This document shows, in pieces, positions 1 through 10,890 of a stretch of 64,000 nucleotides of DNA (the first letter of the stretch is position 1; every line of letters starts with the position of its first letter). The DNA comes from UBA4085 sp964556755 (lineage in GTDB: Bacteria > Acidobacteriota > Aminicenantia > Aminicenantales > UBA4085), in NCBI GenBank assembly GCA_964556755.1, contig CAZKXI010000001.1, forward strand, positions 124,001 through 188,000, written 5' to 3'. The notes under the pieces are model-generated. The model made no database searches and was not told the DNA's origin. It was given only the letters and a program-made list of their open reading frames with translations. The position numbers and the translations under genes are program-made.

Positions 1-604
1 GGCGGCCGCACAGGCCGGAGATCTTGGTCGGATTGATGGCGATATGCTGCTTGCGGGCCTTCTGGATCGTCACCGGCTCGAACGTCCGCATGAAGCTGGC
101 GCAGCAGAGGGCCCGGCCGCAGACGCCCAAGCCGCCCAGGATCTTGGCCTCGTCGCGGACGCCGACCTGGCGCATCTCGATCCGCATCCGCAGATCCCGG
201 GCCAGATCCTTGACCAGCTGGCGGAAGTCGACCCGCCCGTCGGCCGTGTAGAAGAAGACGCCCTTCTTCTCGTTGAAGAAGTAGCGGACCGAGGTCAGCT
301 TCATAGGCAGGTTGCGGCTGCGAATGCGCTCCAGGCAGGTCTCGAAGGCCCGCCGCTCGCGCTCCTCCAGCCATTCCATCTTGCGGACGTCATCGTCGCC
401 GGCCTTGCGCAGGACGAGCGGGGCCATCTCGATCCTCCGGGCGTGCAGGCACAGGACGGAGTCAGTGTCGATGACCGTGGCCAGCTCGCCGCCGAACTCC
501 GAGTCGACCAGGCAGAGGTCTCCCTTGCCGATCTCGAGGCCGTTGCGGCGGGCCCGGAGCATCCGCCCCGTCCGCTCGGATATCAGGCAAACCAATTCAG
601 GCAT
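1..604 (-). CDS. ricT: PSP1-domain protein RicT/YaaT-like (partial, C-terminus off the window)
   Basis: The translation begins MPELVCLISERTGR and carries a PSP1 (YaaT/RicT) domain, including the stretch RYFFNEKKGVFFYTADGRVD and the cysteine-rich segment GGLGVCGRALCCASF, whose cysteines fit the Fe-S-binding cysteines known in RicT. In Firmicutes RicT acts with RicA and RicF on RNase Y-dependent mRNA maturation; outside that group the role is less clear. The gene follows holB directly, as in many genomes where a PSP1 protein lies next to delta-prime. An in-frame ATG at 613 is an alternative start one base after the holB stop; the ATG at 604 has an AGG-containing sequence at better spacing. The end of the protein is beyond base 1. 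Confidence 0.8.
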   Translation of the reverse strand, partial: MPELVCLISERTGRMLRARRNGLEIGKGDLCLVDSEFGGELATVIDTDSVLCLHARRIEMAPLVLRKAGDDDVRKMEWLEERERRAFETCLERIRSRNLPMKLTSVRYFFNEKKGVFFYTADGRVDFRQLVKDLARDLRMRIEMRQVGVRDEAKILGGLGVCGRALCCASFMRTFEPVTIQKARKQHIAINPTKISGLCGR

Positions 605-614
605 AGGCGTCATC

Positions 615-1640
615 CTACATCGAAACGGCCGCCTGCCGCCAGCGGGCGGTCAGGCTGGCGGCCAGCAGCCCCAGATGGACGTTGCGGTCCAGCGAGGTCC
701 GGGCCTCCTGCAGGAGGCCGAGGATCCGCAGGGCCGCGGCGGGCGGGAGCGGCCCGGCGCAGGTCCGCAGCTCGTGCTCGAAGTCGGGATTGAGGAGCCG
801 GCGGTCGTCCCCGCCCTCGGCCAGCAGGAGCGCGTCCCGGCCGAAGGCAGCCAGCATCTCCAGGGTCCGCCCGATCTCCTCCTTGACGTCCTTGCGCCGG
901 CCCGAGGCGAATCGGCGCAGCAAAGCCGCCGCGTCCCGGCCCGTGGTCAGGGCTTCGAAGAGGGCCCAGGCCTCGCGCCTCTCGGTCTCGATCTCCCGCC
1001 AGTCGAGGCTCATGGCCTTGTCCATGTTGCCGTGCACGACCAGGGCGGTGAGGCGGGCCTTCTCGGGCTCCACGCCGCGAGCGATGAGGGCCTGCTCGAT
1101 GTCCTCGTCGGAGACCGGCAGAAAGGTCAGGATCCGGCAGCGCGACTTGATGGTCGGCAGGAGGAGCTCCGGATTCTCCGAAAGCAGAATGAGATGGGTC
1201 GTCAGGGGCGGCTCCTCGAGGATTTTCAGGAGGGTGTGGCGAGCCGGGTCGGACATCAGGTCGACATCGTCGACGATAAAGACCCTCTTGCGGCCCAGCA
1301 TCGGCTTCAGATGGGCCAGGGAGATCAAGTCACGCAGCTGCTCGATCTTGACCTTCTCGGCTTCCTCCAGCCGCTCGTACTCGATGACATCGGGGTGGGC
1401 GCCGATCCGGCCCGTCTTCTCATCGAGCTGCACGACGGCCCGGCAGGAGGGGCAGACGCCGCAGGCATCATCGCCGCCAGAAGCGCAATTGAGGGCCTGG
1501 GCCAGGGTCCGGGCCGTGGCGCGCTTTCCGACCCCTTTGGGGCCGACGAAAAGAAGAGCGTGCGGCACCCGCCCGTTGGCCAAGGCGCGCCGCAGGATGC
1601 CATGGACGCGGCGGTTTCCGGCGATCTCGCTGAAGGGCAT
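615..1640 (-). CDS. holB: DNA polymerase III delta' subunit (clamp loader)
   Basis: This 341-residue protein is a clamp-loader AAA+ subunit. It opens MPFSEIAGNRRVHGILRRAL and has a P-loop (GPKGVGKRATART, near residue 34), a four-cysteine zinc module (C..C.VCPSC, near residues 52-64) and a DDVDLM Walker B-like segment. A sensor/SRC-like motif, LLILSENPELLLPTIKSRC, follows. Length and domain order match HolB/DnaX-type proteins; the single-gene neighbourhood with ricT and the SRC context favour delta' over tau/gamma, which would be longer. It works in the replisome to load the beta clamp. The downstream ricT follows with almost no gap, so both are probably one transcript. The delta subunit (holA) is elsewhere in this window at 32.2-33.3 kb. 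Confidence 0.88.
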   Translation of the reverse strand: MPFSEIAGNRRVHGILRRALANGRVPHALLFVGPKGVGKRATARTLAQALNCASGGDDACGVCPSCRAVVQLDEKTGRIGAHPDVIEYERLEEAEKVKIEQLRDLISLAHLKPMLGRKRVFIVDDVDLMSDPARHTLLKILEEPPLTTHLILLSENPELLLPTIKSRCRILTFLPVSDEDIEQALIARGVEPEKARLTALVVHGNMDKAMSLDWREIETERREAWALFEALTTGRDAAALLRRFASGRRKDVKEEIGRTLEMLAAFGRDALLLAEGGDDRRLLNPDFEHELRTCAGPLPPAAALRILGLLQEARTSLDRNVHLGLLAASLTARWRQAAVSM

Positions 1641-1645
1641 GCGCG

Positions 1646-4162
<2,517 letters not shown>

Positions 4163-4170
4163 AACCCCTG

Positions 4171-4176
4171 ATTTTA
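4171..4176 (-). promoter_or_regulatory. Putative -10 element for uvrA
   Basis: On the minus strand TAAAAT ends 8 nt before the uvrA ATG, so a transcript would start at or next to the start codon. No good -35 is seen (TGTCTT at 17 nt). One of several -10/start-codon pairs with this spacing in the window. Confidence 0.4.
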
Positions 4177-4277
4177 GCCGATTTGATGGGGAAAAGACAG
4201 CGGAGCGAGAAAAATCGCAAGACCGGGGCGTCTTGTAAGACGGAGGTACAAACCTCTGACTTGGGCCCGGAGGGGAA

Positions 4278-4306
4278 TTGACTTTGTATATACAACGTGA
4301 TAATAT
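4278..4306 (+). promoter_or_regulatory. Promoter-like TTGACT-N17-TAATAT inside the toxin 5' end
   Basis: TTGACT (4278-4283), a 17-base spacer and TAATAT (4301-4306) with an extended -10 TG at 4298-4299 form a near-consensus sigma-70 promoter. It lies over the first codons of the proposed toxin reading frame, so either the toxin starts later at a non-standard codon or the match is fortuitous. Confidence 0.35.
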
Positions 4307-4613
4307 CCTTGGGAAATCGTTCGTCTGGGACAAAGCCAAAAGCGCCCGCCTCAAGGTCGGACGAGGGATAGGATTTGAAGATGTCCTTTCAGCGCTGGAG
4401 GCGGAGGGCGCACTTTGGTCGACGGATCACCCGCATCCCGATCGCTACCCGGGGCCGGGGCTCTTTGCCGTCGTCATCAGGGACTATGTCGTTGTCGTAC
4501 CGTTGGAGGTGAAAGATGAAACGATCGAGCTCAAGACCCTCTATCCGAATCGAAAAGCGACCCGGGAATGGCGGCGAAGCCGCCTCGCGCACGGATCCGG
4601 GAAACATGAATAG
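4284..4613 (+). CDS. BrnT-like toxin of a type II toxin-antitoxin pair
   Basis: The core FVWDKAKSARLKVGRGIGFEDV and the C-terminal LKTLYPNRKATREWRR match the COG2929/BrnT (DUF497) family, whose members are RNase-like toxins with a compact RelE-type fold. The length (about 109 residues) is normal. No ATG is available; I chose TTG at 4284 because AGGGG at 4271-4275 is 8 nt upstream. TTG at 4278 is possible but too close to that site. The stop overlaps the antitoxin ATG by 8 bases, the usual toxin-first arrangement of brnTA-like operons. A consensus-like promoter overlaps the first codons, so the true start is uncertain. Confidence 0.72.
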   Translation: MYIQRDNILGKSFVWDKAKSARLKVGRGIGFEDVLSALEAEGALWSTDHPHPDRYPGPGLFAVVIRDYVVVVPLEVKDETIELKTLYPNRKATREWRRSRLAHGSGKHE

Positions 4614-4893
4614 AAGCGCCTTCGAGCCCTGGGACCAACAGGAACGAGACATCCAAGAAGCTCTCGATAAGGGAACTCTCAAGACCCTTCCCGACCAAGA
4701 GGGGTGGCGGGAGGCGCTCCGGCAGGCAGCTCGCATGACCCTGGCCAAGGACCGGCATATCAGCATCCGACTGGCGACTGCCGACATCCTGGCCCTCAAG
4801 AATAAGGCTGCCGACCTGGGCATCCCCTATCAAACCCTGATCGGATCCCTGCTTCACCAGTATGTCGAGGGCAAGATCAGGGCGTCATTTTGA
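4606..4893 (+). CDS. CopG/BrnA-type ribbon-helix-helix antitoxin
   Basis: The protein (95 residues from MNRSAFEPWDQQERDIQEAL) has an acidic N-terminal region and a C-terminal RHH-like segment, ISIRLATADILALKNKAADL, followed by GIPYQTLIGSLLHQYVEGKI. This matches the CopG-type antitoxin family COG5304 that pairs with BrnT-like toxins. The C-terminal part is expected to bind operator DNA and the N-terminal part to wrap the toxin. I used the ATG at 4606, which overlaps the toxin stop, rather than the in-frame ATG at 4516, which would lie inside the toxin and add a low-complexity tail. Antitoxins of this kind usually repress their own operon; no clear palindrome was identified here. Confidence 0.78.
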   Translation: MNRSAFEPWDQQERDIQEALDKGTLKTLPDQEGWREALRQAARMTLAKDRHISIRLATADILALKNKAADLGIPYQTLIGSLLHQYVEGKIRASF

Positions 4894-4953
4894 GGCCCCA
4901 ATTGACCCGGCCTAGCCAATCACCTAGCATGAAGAAAAGAATGAGGCCCTCCT

Positions 4954-7299
4954 ATGAGCCGCACTGAAAGCCTGCTGAAGTCCCTGGAGACGATCGGCGA
5001 CCTGGCCCTCAAGACCGACTCCCTGAAAGCGATCAAGCACCTGCCGGCCCAGGAAGCCCGTCTGGAGGACTACCCGCCCGAGGTCCACCCCGAGCTGGTC
5101 AAAGCTCTGCGGGGCAAGGGCTTCGAGCGCCTCTACACCCACCAGCACTCCTGCTGGAAGGCCGTCCGGGAGGGGAAGAACGCGGTCGTGGTCACGCCCA
5201 CGGCCTCCGGCAAGACGCTCTGCTACAACCTGCCGGTGCTCGACGCCATGCTCAAGGACCCCTCGGCCCGGGCCCTCTACATCTTCCCGACCAAGGCCCT
5301 GGCCAACGACCAGCGGGCCGAGCTGGACGAGACCCTGGCCGCGCTGCCCGGCGAGATCCGGGTCTTCACCTACGACGGCGACACGCCCCAGGACGCCCGC
5401 AAGGCCATCCGGGCCCGCGGCCACATCGTCCTGACCAACCCCGACATGCTCCACGCCGGCATCCTGCCGCACCACACCAAGTGGATCAAGCTGTTCGAGA
5501 ACCTCAAGTACATCGTCATCGACGAGCTGCACCACTACCGGGGCGTCTTCGGCTCGCACCTGGCCAACGTCCTGCGGCGGCTGAAGCGGGTGGCCGCCTT
5601 CTACGGGGCCAAGCCGCAGTTTATCCTCTGCACCGCCACCATCGCCAACCCGGTCGAGATGGCCGAGAGGATGATCGAGGAGCAGGCCGCCCTGATCGAC
5701 GACAACGGCGCCCCGCGGGGGGAGAAGTTCTTCCTCTTCTACACGCCGCCGGTCGTCAATCCGGCCCTCGGCATCCGCCGGTCCTACGTCAACGAGAGCC
5801 GCCGCATCGCCTCCGTCTTCCTGAAGAACAACCTCCAGACCATCGTCTTCGCCCAGAGCCGCCTGATCACGGAGGTCCTCCTGACCTACCTCAAGGAGGA
5901 CATCGAGAAGACGATCAAGGACGAGGGCCTCGTCCGCGGCTATCGCGGCGGCTACCTGCCGATCAAGCGGCGGGAGATCGAGAAGGGCCTGCGGGAGGGC
6001 AAGATCCTGGGCGTCGTCTCGACCAACGCCCTAGAGCTGGGCATCGACATCGGAACCCTGGACGTGGCCGTCCTGGCCGGCTACCCCGGGACCATCGCCT
6101 CGACCTGGCAGCGGGCCGGGCGGGCCGGCCGCAAGACCGGGGCCTCGGCCGCGGTGCTGGTGGCGAGCAGCGCCCCCCTGGACCAGTTCATCGTCAACAA
6201 TCCCGAGTACTTCTTCAGCGGCATCCCGGAAAAAGCCCTCATCAACCCCGACAACCTGACCATCCTCATCAGCCACCTGGAATGCGCCTCCTTCGAGCTG
6301 CCGTTCAAGGACGGCGAGTCCTTCGGCCGGGCCGAGATCGGCGAGCTACTCAAGTTCCTGGAGGAGGAGAAGCTGGTCCACCACTCCAAGGACACCTGGT
6401 ACTGGACCTCCGACGCCTACCCGGCCGACGGGGTCAGCCTGCGGTCCATCTCCTCGGACAACTTCGTGGTCGTGGACCAGACCGGCCCGGCCAAGGTTAT
6501 CGCCGAGGTCGACTTCACGGCCGCCCTGACCACCCTGCACGAGAAGGCCATCTACATCTGCGAGGGCGAGCAGTACTTCGTGGAGAAGCTGGACTACGAG
6601 CAGCGCAAGGCCTACGTCAAGAAGACCGACATCGACTACTACACCGACGCCATCGACTATACCAAGATCAAGATCCTGGACCAGTTCGACAAAAAGCATC
6701 TGGAGCGCTTCGACGTCCGCCACGGCGAGGTCCACGTGGCCACCCAGGTGGTCGGCTTCAAGAAGATCAAGTTCCACACCCAGGAGAACGTCGGGGCCGG
6801 CGACCTGAGCCTGCCCCAGAACGAGATGCACACCACGGCCTACTGGGTGACCGTCCCGGCCGACCTGGTCCAGTCGCTGGCGTACGCCCCGGAGCAGAAG
6901 ATCAACGGCCTCTACGGCCTGGCCTACATCCTGCACCACGTGGCGCCGCTCTTCCTGATGTGCGACATCCACGACATCGGCGTCTCGCTGGGCGACAACT
7001 CGACCGGAGAGTCCATCCCGCCGCGCGATCTGGCGGCCCGGTTCCCGTCCCCGCAGGGGCCCGTCTACGCCGACATGGACTTCGAGCCCAACATCTTCCT
7101 CTACGACAACTATCCCGGGGGCATCGGCCTGAGCCCCTCGCTCTACGATCTGGACGCGTCCCTCCTGGAGCACTGCCGCGCCACCATCCGGGCCTGCGGC
7201 TGCACGGAGGGCTGCCCCTCCTGCGTCGGGCCGGTCAAGGAGAGCGGCGAGCAGGCCAAAGAGGTGGCCCTGGACATCCTCGACCGGCTCCTGGGCTGA
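4954..7299 (+). CDS. mrfA: MrfA/YprA-like DExH helicase with C-terminal DUF1998 region
   Basis: A 781-residue superfamily 2 helicase. The Walker A is TPTASGKT (GKT at residues 86-88), motif Ia is FPTKALANDQ, the DExH box is DELH (190-193), and motif VI is QRAGRAGR. The C-terminal half ends with the cysteine cluster CGCTEGCPSC (C748, C750, C754, C757) typical of DUF1998 proteins. Bacillus subtilis MrfA (YprA) of this type repairs mitomycin C adducts with the exonuclease MrfB; yeast Hrq1 is related. No MrfB-like exonuclease is next to it. The gene is monocistronic: it is followed by a strong terminator at 7335-7369. The short toxin-antitoxin pair lies just upstream. Confidence 0.85.
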   Translation: MSRTESLLKSLETIGDLALKTDSLKAIKHLPAQEARLEDYPPEVHPELVKALRGKGFERLYTHQHSCWKAVREGKNAVVVTPTASGKTLCYNLPVLDAMLKDPSARALYIFPTKALANDQRAELDETLAALPGEIRVFTYDGDTPQDARKAIRARGHIVLTNPDMLHAGILPHHTKWIKLFENLKYIVIDELHHYRGVFGSHLANVLRRLKRVAAFYGAKPQFILCTATIANPVEMAERMIEEQAALIDDNGAPRGEKFFLFYTPPVVNPALGIRRSYVNESRRIASVFLKNNLQTIVFAQSRLITEVLLTYLKEDIEKTIKDEGLVRGYRGGYLPIKRREIEKGLREGKILGVVSTNALELGIDIGTLDVAVLAGYPGTIASTWQRAGRAGRKTGASAAVLVASSAPLDQFIVNNPEYFFSGIPEKALINPDNLTILISHLECASFELPFKDGESFGRAEIGELLKFLEEEKLVHHSKDTWYWTSDAYPADGVSLRSISSDNFVVVDQTGPAKVIAEVDFTAALTTLHEKAIYICEGEQYFVEKLDYEQRKAYVKKTDIDYYTDAIDYTKIKILDQFDKKHLERFDVRHGEVHVATQVVGFKKIKFHTQENVGAGDLSLPQNEMHTTAYWVTVPADLVQSLAYAPEQKINGLYGLAYILHHVAPLFLMCDIHDIGVSLGDNSTGESIPPRDLAARFPSPQGPVYADMDFEPNIFLYDNYPGGIGLSPSLYDLDASLLEHCRATIRACGCTEGCPSCVGPVKESGEQAKEVALDILDRLLG

Positions 7300-7334
7300 G
7301 GATTCCTCGATCCGTCTCCAGCGGCTCCAGCTTG

Positions 7335-7369
7335 ACGGGAGGCCCCTCAAAAGGGGGCCGCCCGTTTTT
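7335..7369 (+). terminator. Rho-independent terminator after the helicase gene
   Basis: An inverted repeat ACGGG-A-GGCCCC / GGGGCC-G-CCCGT with a 7-base loop is followed by five Ts. The stem is GC-rich with a single A/G mismatch. It separates the helicase from the tol operon. Confidence 0.85.
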
Positions 7370-7395
7370 CAAGCGCGGCTCCCCTGTGCTACAAT
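7366..7395 (+). promoter_or_regulatory. Putative promoter of the tol operon
   Basis: TACAAT at 7390-7395 is a good -10; a weak -35 (TTTTCA, 7366-7371) is 18 nt upstream and overlaps the terminator T-tract. The tolQ ATG is 13 nt after the -10, so the leader would be only a few bases. Confidence 0.4.
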
Positions 7396-7408
7396 GGGCT
7401 GAACGACC

Positions 7409-8086
7409 ATGAATATTTTCAAGATCATCACCGAAGCCACCCTGGTGGTCAAGATCATCCTCGCCATCCTGCTGTTCTTCTCGGTCTTCTCCTGGACCAT
7501 CATCGCCTACAAGGGGCGGGCCCTGCGGGCCGCCGCGGCCCAGTCGCGCAAGTTCCTGGAAGTCTTCAAGAAGAGCCGCAACCTGACAGAAGTCCAGGAG
7601 GCGGCCAAGAGCCACTCCGGAAGCCCCCTGGCCGCCGTCTTTCAGGCCGGCTACAAGGAGCTGGCCTACCTGGCCAAGCAGCAACAGGCCGCCGGCGGGG
7701 CGGGCAACGGCAACGGGACCCGCCTGGAGAACCTCGGCCGGGCCCTGACCAAGGCCAGCAACGGCGAAGTGGCCCGGATGGAGAAGATGATGGGCTTTCT
7801 GGCCACGACCGGCAGCGTGACGCCCTTCATCGGCCTCTTCGGCACGGTCTGGGGCATCATGGACGCCTTCATGACCATCGGCAAGACCCGCTCGACCAGC
7901 CTGATCGCGGTCTCCGGCCCCATCGCCGAGGCCCTCATCGCCACCGCCGTCGGACTCTTCGCCGCCATCCCGGCCGTCATCGCCTACAACGCCTACCTGC
8001 ACCGGATCAAGGACCAGATCACGGACATGGAAGACTTCTCCCTCGAGCTCCTGAGCATCGCGGAGCGCCTCTATGGTACTCCCTAA
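7409..8086 (+). CDS. tolQ: TolQ/ExbB/MotA-family proton channel subunit
   Basis: This 225-residue inner-membrane protein has a TM segment near the N-terminus (VVKIILAILLFFSVFSWTII, about residues 12-31), a cytoplasmic stretch, and two TM segments in the C-terminal half. The conserved TolQ/ExbB core is FLATTGSVTPFIGLFGTVWG and AVSGPIAEALIATAVGLFAAIPA. With TolR it forms the proton channel that energises the Tol-Pal system across the envelope. It is the first gene of a tolQ-tolR-tolA-tolB set and overlaps tolR by 14 bases. The order and the downstream tolB and pal genes argue for TolQ rather than ExbB. Confidence 0.93.
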   Translation: MNIFKIITEATLVVKIILAILLFFSVFSWTIIAYKGRALRAAAAQSRKFLEVFKKSRNLTEVQEAAKSHSGSPLAAVFQAGYKELAYLAKQQQAAGGAGNGNGTRLENLGRALTKASNGEVARMEKMMGFLATTGSVTPFIGLFGTVWGIMDAFMTIGKTRSTSLIAVSGPIAEALIATAVGLFAAIPAVIAYNAYLHRIKDQITDMEDFSLELLSIAERLYGTP

Positions 8087-8519
8087 GCTCGGCTCCCTGC
8101 GCTCCAAGCGCGAGATCGGCACCTCGCTCTCGGAGATCAACGTCACCCCGTTCATCGACGTCATGCTCGTCCTGCTGGTCATCTTCATGGTCACCACCCC
8201 CCTGATGCAGTCCGGGATCGGGGTCAACCTGCCCGTGGCCGAGACCGACAACGCCCCGGCCGAGGAGGGCCTGCGGCTGACCATCACCCCGGACCAGCGC
8301 ATCCGCATCGGCGAGTCGCTCATCAACGTCAACCTGCTGGAGAGCCGGCTCCTCAACTACTTCGCCGGCAAGACCAAGAAGGTCGTCTTCCTGCAGGCCG
8401 ACAAGGACCTCTCCTACGGCTTCATCATGGAGATCATGGACCTGGTCAAGAAGGCCGGCATCGAGACGGTCGGCCTGATGACCGAGCCCAAAGAGGTTGA
8501 GGACAAGGACAAGCGATGA
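8073..8519 (+). CDS. tolR: TolR/ExbD-family protein
   Basis: A 148-residue protein with one TM segment and the hallmark SEINVTPFIDVMLVLLVIFMV, which holds the proton-carrying aspartate. The C-terminal periplasmic domain (LRLTITPDQRIRIGE...) has the ExbD/TolR fold. It pairs with TolQ. The start ATG at 8073 lies inside the end of tolQ; there is no other good candidate before the TM helix. The stop overlaps the next gene by 4 bases. Confidence 0.93.
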   Translation: MVLPKLGSLRSKREIGTSLSEINVTPFIDVMLVLLVIFMVTTPLMQSGIGVNLPVAETDNAPAEEGLRLTITPDQRIRIGESLINVNLLESRLLNYFAGKTKKVVFLQADKDLSYGFIMEIMDLVKKAGIETVGLMTEPKEVEDKDKR

Positions 8520-9328
8520 GGAACCGGGCCTTCCAAAGGGCCCTCCTCTGGTCGGCGGGGGCCCACGCCGCGATCCTGCTCCTGATCATCGTCAATCCCA
8601 GCCTGCCCAAGTCGGGGCCCAAGGGCGAGATCCGCTACATCAGCCTGGGCCTGGGAGGCGGAGGGGGGGGCAACGGCGGCGGCGGAGGGGGCGGGGGATC
8701 TCCCGCCGGCCCGGCGCCCGAGGAGAAGCTGATCGAAACGCCCCTGCCCAAGCCGCAGCTCCGCGACCTGACGACCGCGGCCAAGGCCGAGACGGCGGCC
8801 AAGCTCCGCTACCCCTCCGAGAAGACCAAGCCCAACCGCAGGAAGCCGGCGCCCGAGAAGACGACGTCCGTCACTCGCCCCGAGCCCGGCGCCAAGACCG
8901 CCAAGACCGGCTCGTCCGCGAGCGGACGGACCTCCACCGGCGGCAGCGGCGGCGCCGGGCTGACCATCGGCGGCGGCAGCCCGGGCTTCGGCGAAGGCAC
9001 CGGCCTGGGCGGCTACGGCGACCAGATCGGCATGGGAGACTTCCCCTTCGCCTACTACCTCCAGATCATCCGCGACCGCATCTCGGCCCGCTGGTTCCAA
9101 TCGCTGGTCGATCCCGGCGTCACCGGCACGTTCCGGAGCGCCGTCTACTTCCGCATCTTCCGCAACGGATCCATCTCCAAGGTCGAGGTCAAGGAGCCCA
9201 GCGGCCTGCGGGCCCTAGACATGTCGGCCCAGCGGGCCGTCACCGACGCCTCGCCCTTCCCGCCCCTCCCCGACGACTACGACGAGGAGTACCTGGGCAT
9301 CATCCTCATCTTCGAGCACGTCAAATGA
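8516..9328 (+). CDS. tolA: TolA-like TonB C-terminal domain protein with glycine-rich linker
   Basis: A 270-residue protein anchored by one N-terminal TM helix (LLWSAGAHAAILLLIIV). A glycine tract (near residues 45-62), a Pro/Lys/Thr-rich spacer, and a TonB/TolA-like C-terminal domain follow (IIRDRISARWFQSL... GSISKVEVKEPSGLRALDMSAQRAV). It would link the TolQR motor to TolB/Pal. It lacks the long Ala-rich helix of enterobacterial TolA; the reach across the periplasm is made instead by a Gly/Pro-rich linker. Position between tolR and tolB decides TolA over TonB. Overlaps both neighbours by ATGA-type junctions. Confidence 0.85.
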   Translation: MRNRAFQRALLWSAGAHAAILLLIIVNPSLPKSGPKGEIRYISLGLGGGGGGNGGGGGGGGSPAGPAPEEKLIETPLPKPQLRDLTTAAKAETAAKLRYPSEKTKPNRRKPAPEKTTSVTRPEPGAKTAKTGSSASGRTSTGGSGGAGLTIGGGSPGFGEGTGLGGYGDQIGMGDFPFAYYLQIIRDRISARWFQSLVDPGVTGTFRSAVYFRIFRNGSISKVEVKEPSGLRALDMSAQRAVTDASPFPPLPDDYDEEYLGIILIFEHVK

Positions 9329-10629
9329 ACCAACGCCTCACCCTTCTCCCGATCCTCGCCCTGGGCCTGGCCCTGGCCTTCCCGGGACGAGCCTCCGCCC
9401 AGCAGGACTACGTCCTGACCATTCGCGACGGCCAAGCCGCCATCTCCTTCGCCCTGCCGCCTTTCGCCGCCACGGAGCGGACCCGGGCCGCGGCCGAGGA
9501 GATCCACTCCGTCCTGGAGGCCGACCTCAAGTACACCCGGGTCTTCTCCCTGCTGCCCAAGAGCTACTACTCCTACATCCAGACCCAGAATCTGCGGACC
9601 ATCCGCTACGAGGACTGGGAGTCCATCAACGCCGCGGTCCTCTTCACCGGCGAGGTCTCGCTCTCCGGCGGCGGCGACCTGGTCCTGGAGCGCAACTTCT
9701 ACGACGTCAAGTCCAAGAAGCAGATCCTGCCCGGCAAGCGCTACCAGGCCAAGCCGGCCGACCTGCGCTTCCTGGCCCACCGCCTGGCCGACGAGATCAT
9801 GAAGGCCTACGGCGAGAAGCCGCTCTTCACCTCCAAGATCGCCTTCATCAGCGACCGCGACGGAAACGACGAGGTCTACATGATGGACTACGACGGGGCC
9901 GGGCAGACCCGCCTGACCTTCAACAAGGTCACCGACTACTCCCCGTCCTGGTCTTCCGACGCCTCCCGCCTGGCCTACACCTCCTACCAGCAGCTGACCG
10001 CCGGCCTCTACATCCTGGACGTCTACGAGGGCAAGCGGACCCCGGTCTCGCTGCGCGGCGGCAACTACAGCCCCAGCTGGTCGCCGGACGGCCGCAAGCT
10101 GGCCTTCGCCTCGACCATGGACGGCAACATGGAGATCTACACGGCCGAGATCGAGGCCGGCCCGACGCGGGTCGGCCGCATCCGGCGGCTGACCTTCAAC
10201 CAGGGCATCGACACGGCCCCCAGCTGGTCGCCCAACGGCCGCGAGATCGTCTTCACCTCGGACCGCGGCGGGACGCCCCAGATCTATATCTGCGACGCCG
10301 AGGGCAGCAACGTCCGCCGGGTCTCCTTCGGGGCCAGCTACCACGACTCGCCCTCCTGGTCCCCGAGCGGGGACCGGATCGTCTACGTGGCCCGGGTGGA
10401 CAACGTCTTCGACCTCTACGTCTACAGCATCCGCAACCAGTCGGTCGCCAAGCTGACCGAGAGCAACGCCCGCAACGAGTCGCCCTCCTGGTCGCCGGAC
10501 GGCCGGCACATCGTCTTCACCTCCAACATGCGGGGCGGCAGCCAGATCTGGACGATCGACGTCGACGGGGCCAACCTGCGCCCGCTGACCTCCGTCGGCA
10601 AGAACAAGCTGGCCGACTGGGGCAGCTGA
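9325..10629 (+). CDS. tolB: Tol-Pal system beta-propeller protein TolB
   Basis: The protein (434 residues) has a signal peptide (MNQRLTLLPILALGLALAFPGRASA), an N-terminal TolB domain, and a C-terminal six-bladed propeller made of WD40-like repeats. These have the TolB signature: SDRDGNDEVYMMDYDG, YSPSWSPDGRKLAF, TAPSWSPNGREIVFTSD, ESPSWSPDGRHIVFTS. It is periplasmic and binds Pal and TolA. The ATG overlaps the tolA stop (ATGA). Pal follows after 261 bases with its own promoter. Confidence 0.95.
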   Translation: MNQRLTLLPILALGLALAFPGRASAQQDYVLTIRDGQAAISFALPPFAATERTRAAAEEIHSVLEADLKYTRVFSLLPKSYYSYIQTQNLRTIRYEDWESINAAVLFTGEVSLSGGGDLVLERNFYDVKSKKQILPGKRYQAKPADLRFLAHRLADEIMKAYGEKPLFTSKIAFISDRDGNDEVYMMDYDGAGQTRLTFNKVTDYSPSWSSDASRLAYTSYQQLTAGLYILDVYEGKRTPVSLRGGNYSPSWSPDGRKLAFASTMDGNMEIYTAEIEAGPTRVGRIRRLTFNQGIDTAPSWSPNGREIVFTSDRGGTPQIYICDAEGSNVRRVSFGASYHDSPSWSPSGDRIVYVARVDNVFDLYVYSIRNQSVAKLTESNARNESPSWSPDGRHIVFTSNMRGGSQIWTIDVDGANLRPLTSVGKNKLADWGS

Positions 10630-10684
10630 GCCGCGGCCGGGCCAACAGAACAGGTCTTCCCCCTTCTTCGGGAGGCCAGGGCGG

Positions 10685-10729
10685 TTCGGGGTGCACCGTC
10701 GGGGGCTATGGAGCCAAAGGCCGTGATCG
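10685..10729. repeat. Intergenic repeat, copy 1
   Basis: TTCGGGG-NN-CACCGTCGGG (10685-10703), then ATGG (10708) and TGATCG (10724). A second copy in the gap after eno (50208-50255) has the same 19-base core with two differences and the same ATGG-N12-TGATCG spacing after a 3-base offset. The rest of the 10630-10890 gap holds the pal promoter and no gene that I can support. Confidence 0.4.
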
Positions 10730-10804
10730 AATAGTGATCAATCAACTGCCTCGGGGGGATAGAACGGCCTATGGTCGGCCAACGGCGAAAATGGCCCGAT
10801 TTCG

Positions 10805-10833
10805 TTGACACTCCCTCGGAATTCATGTAAAAG
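10805..10833 (+). promoter_or_regulatory. Putative promoter of pal
   Basis: TTGACA (10805-10810), 17-base spacer, TAAAAG (10828-10833). The leader to the pal ATG is about 50 nt and contains AGGAGG 6 nt or so before the start. Confidence 0.5.
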
Positions 10834-10890
10834 GGGTCTTGCTCGGCGGTCTCCCCATACCCCCCCGCCGGGCCACCTTCAGGAGGTTCC

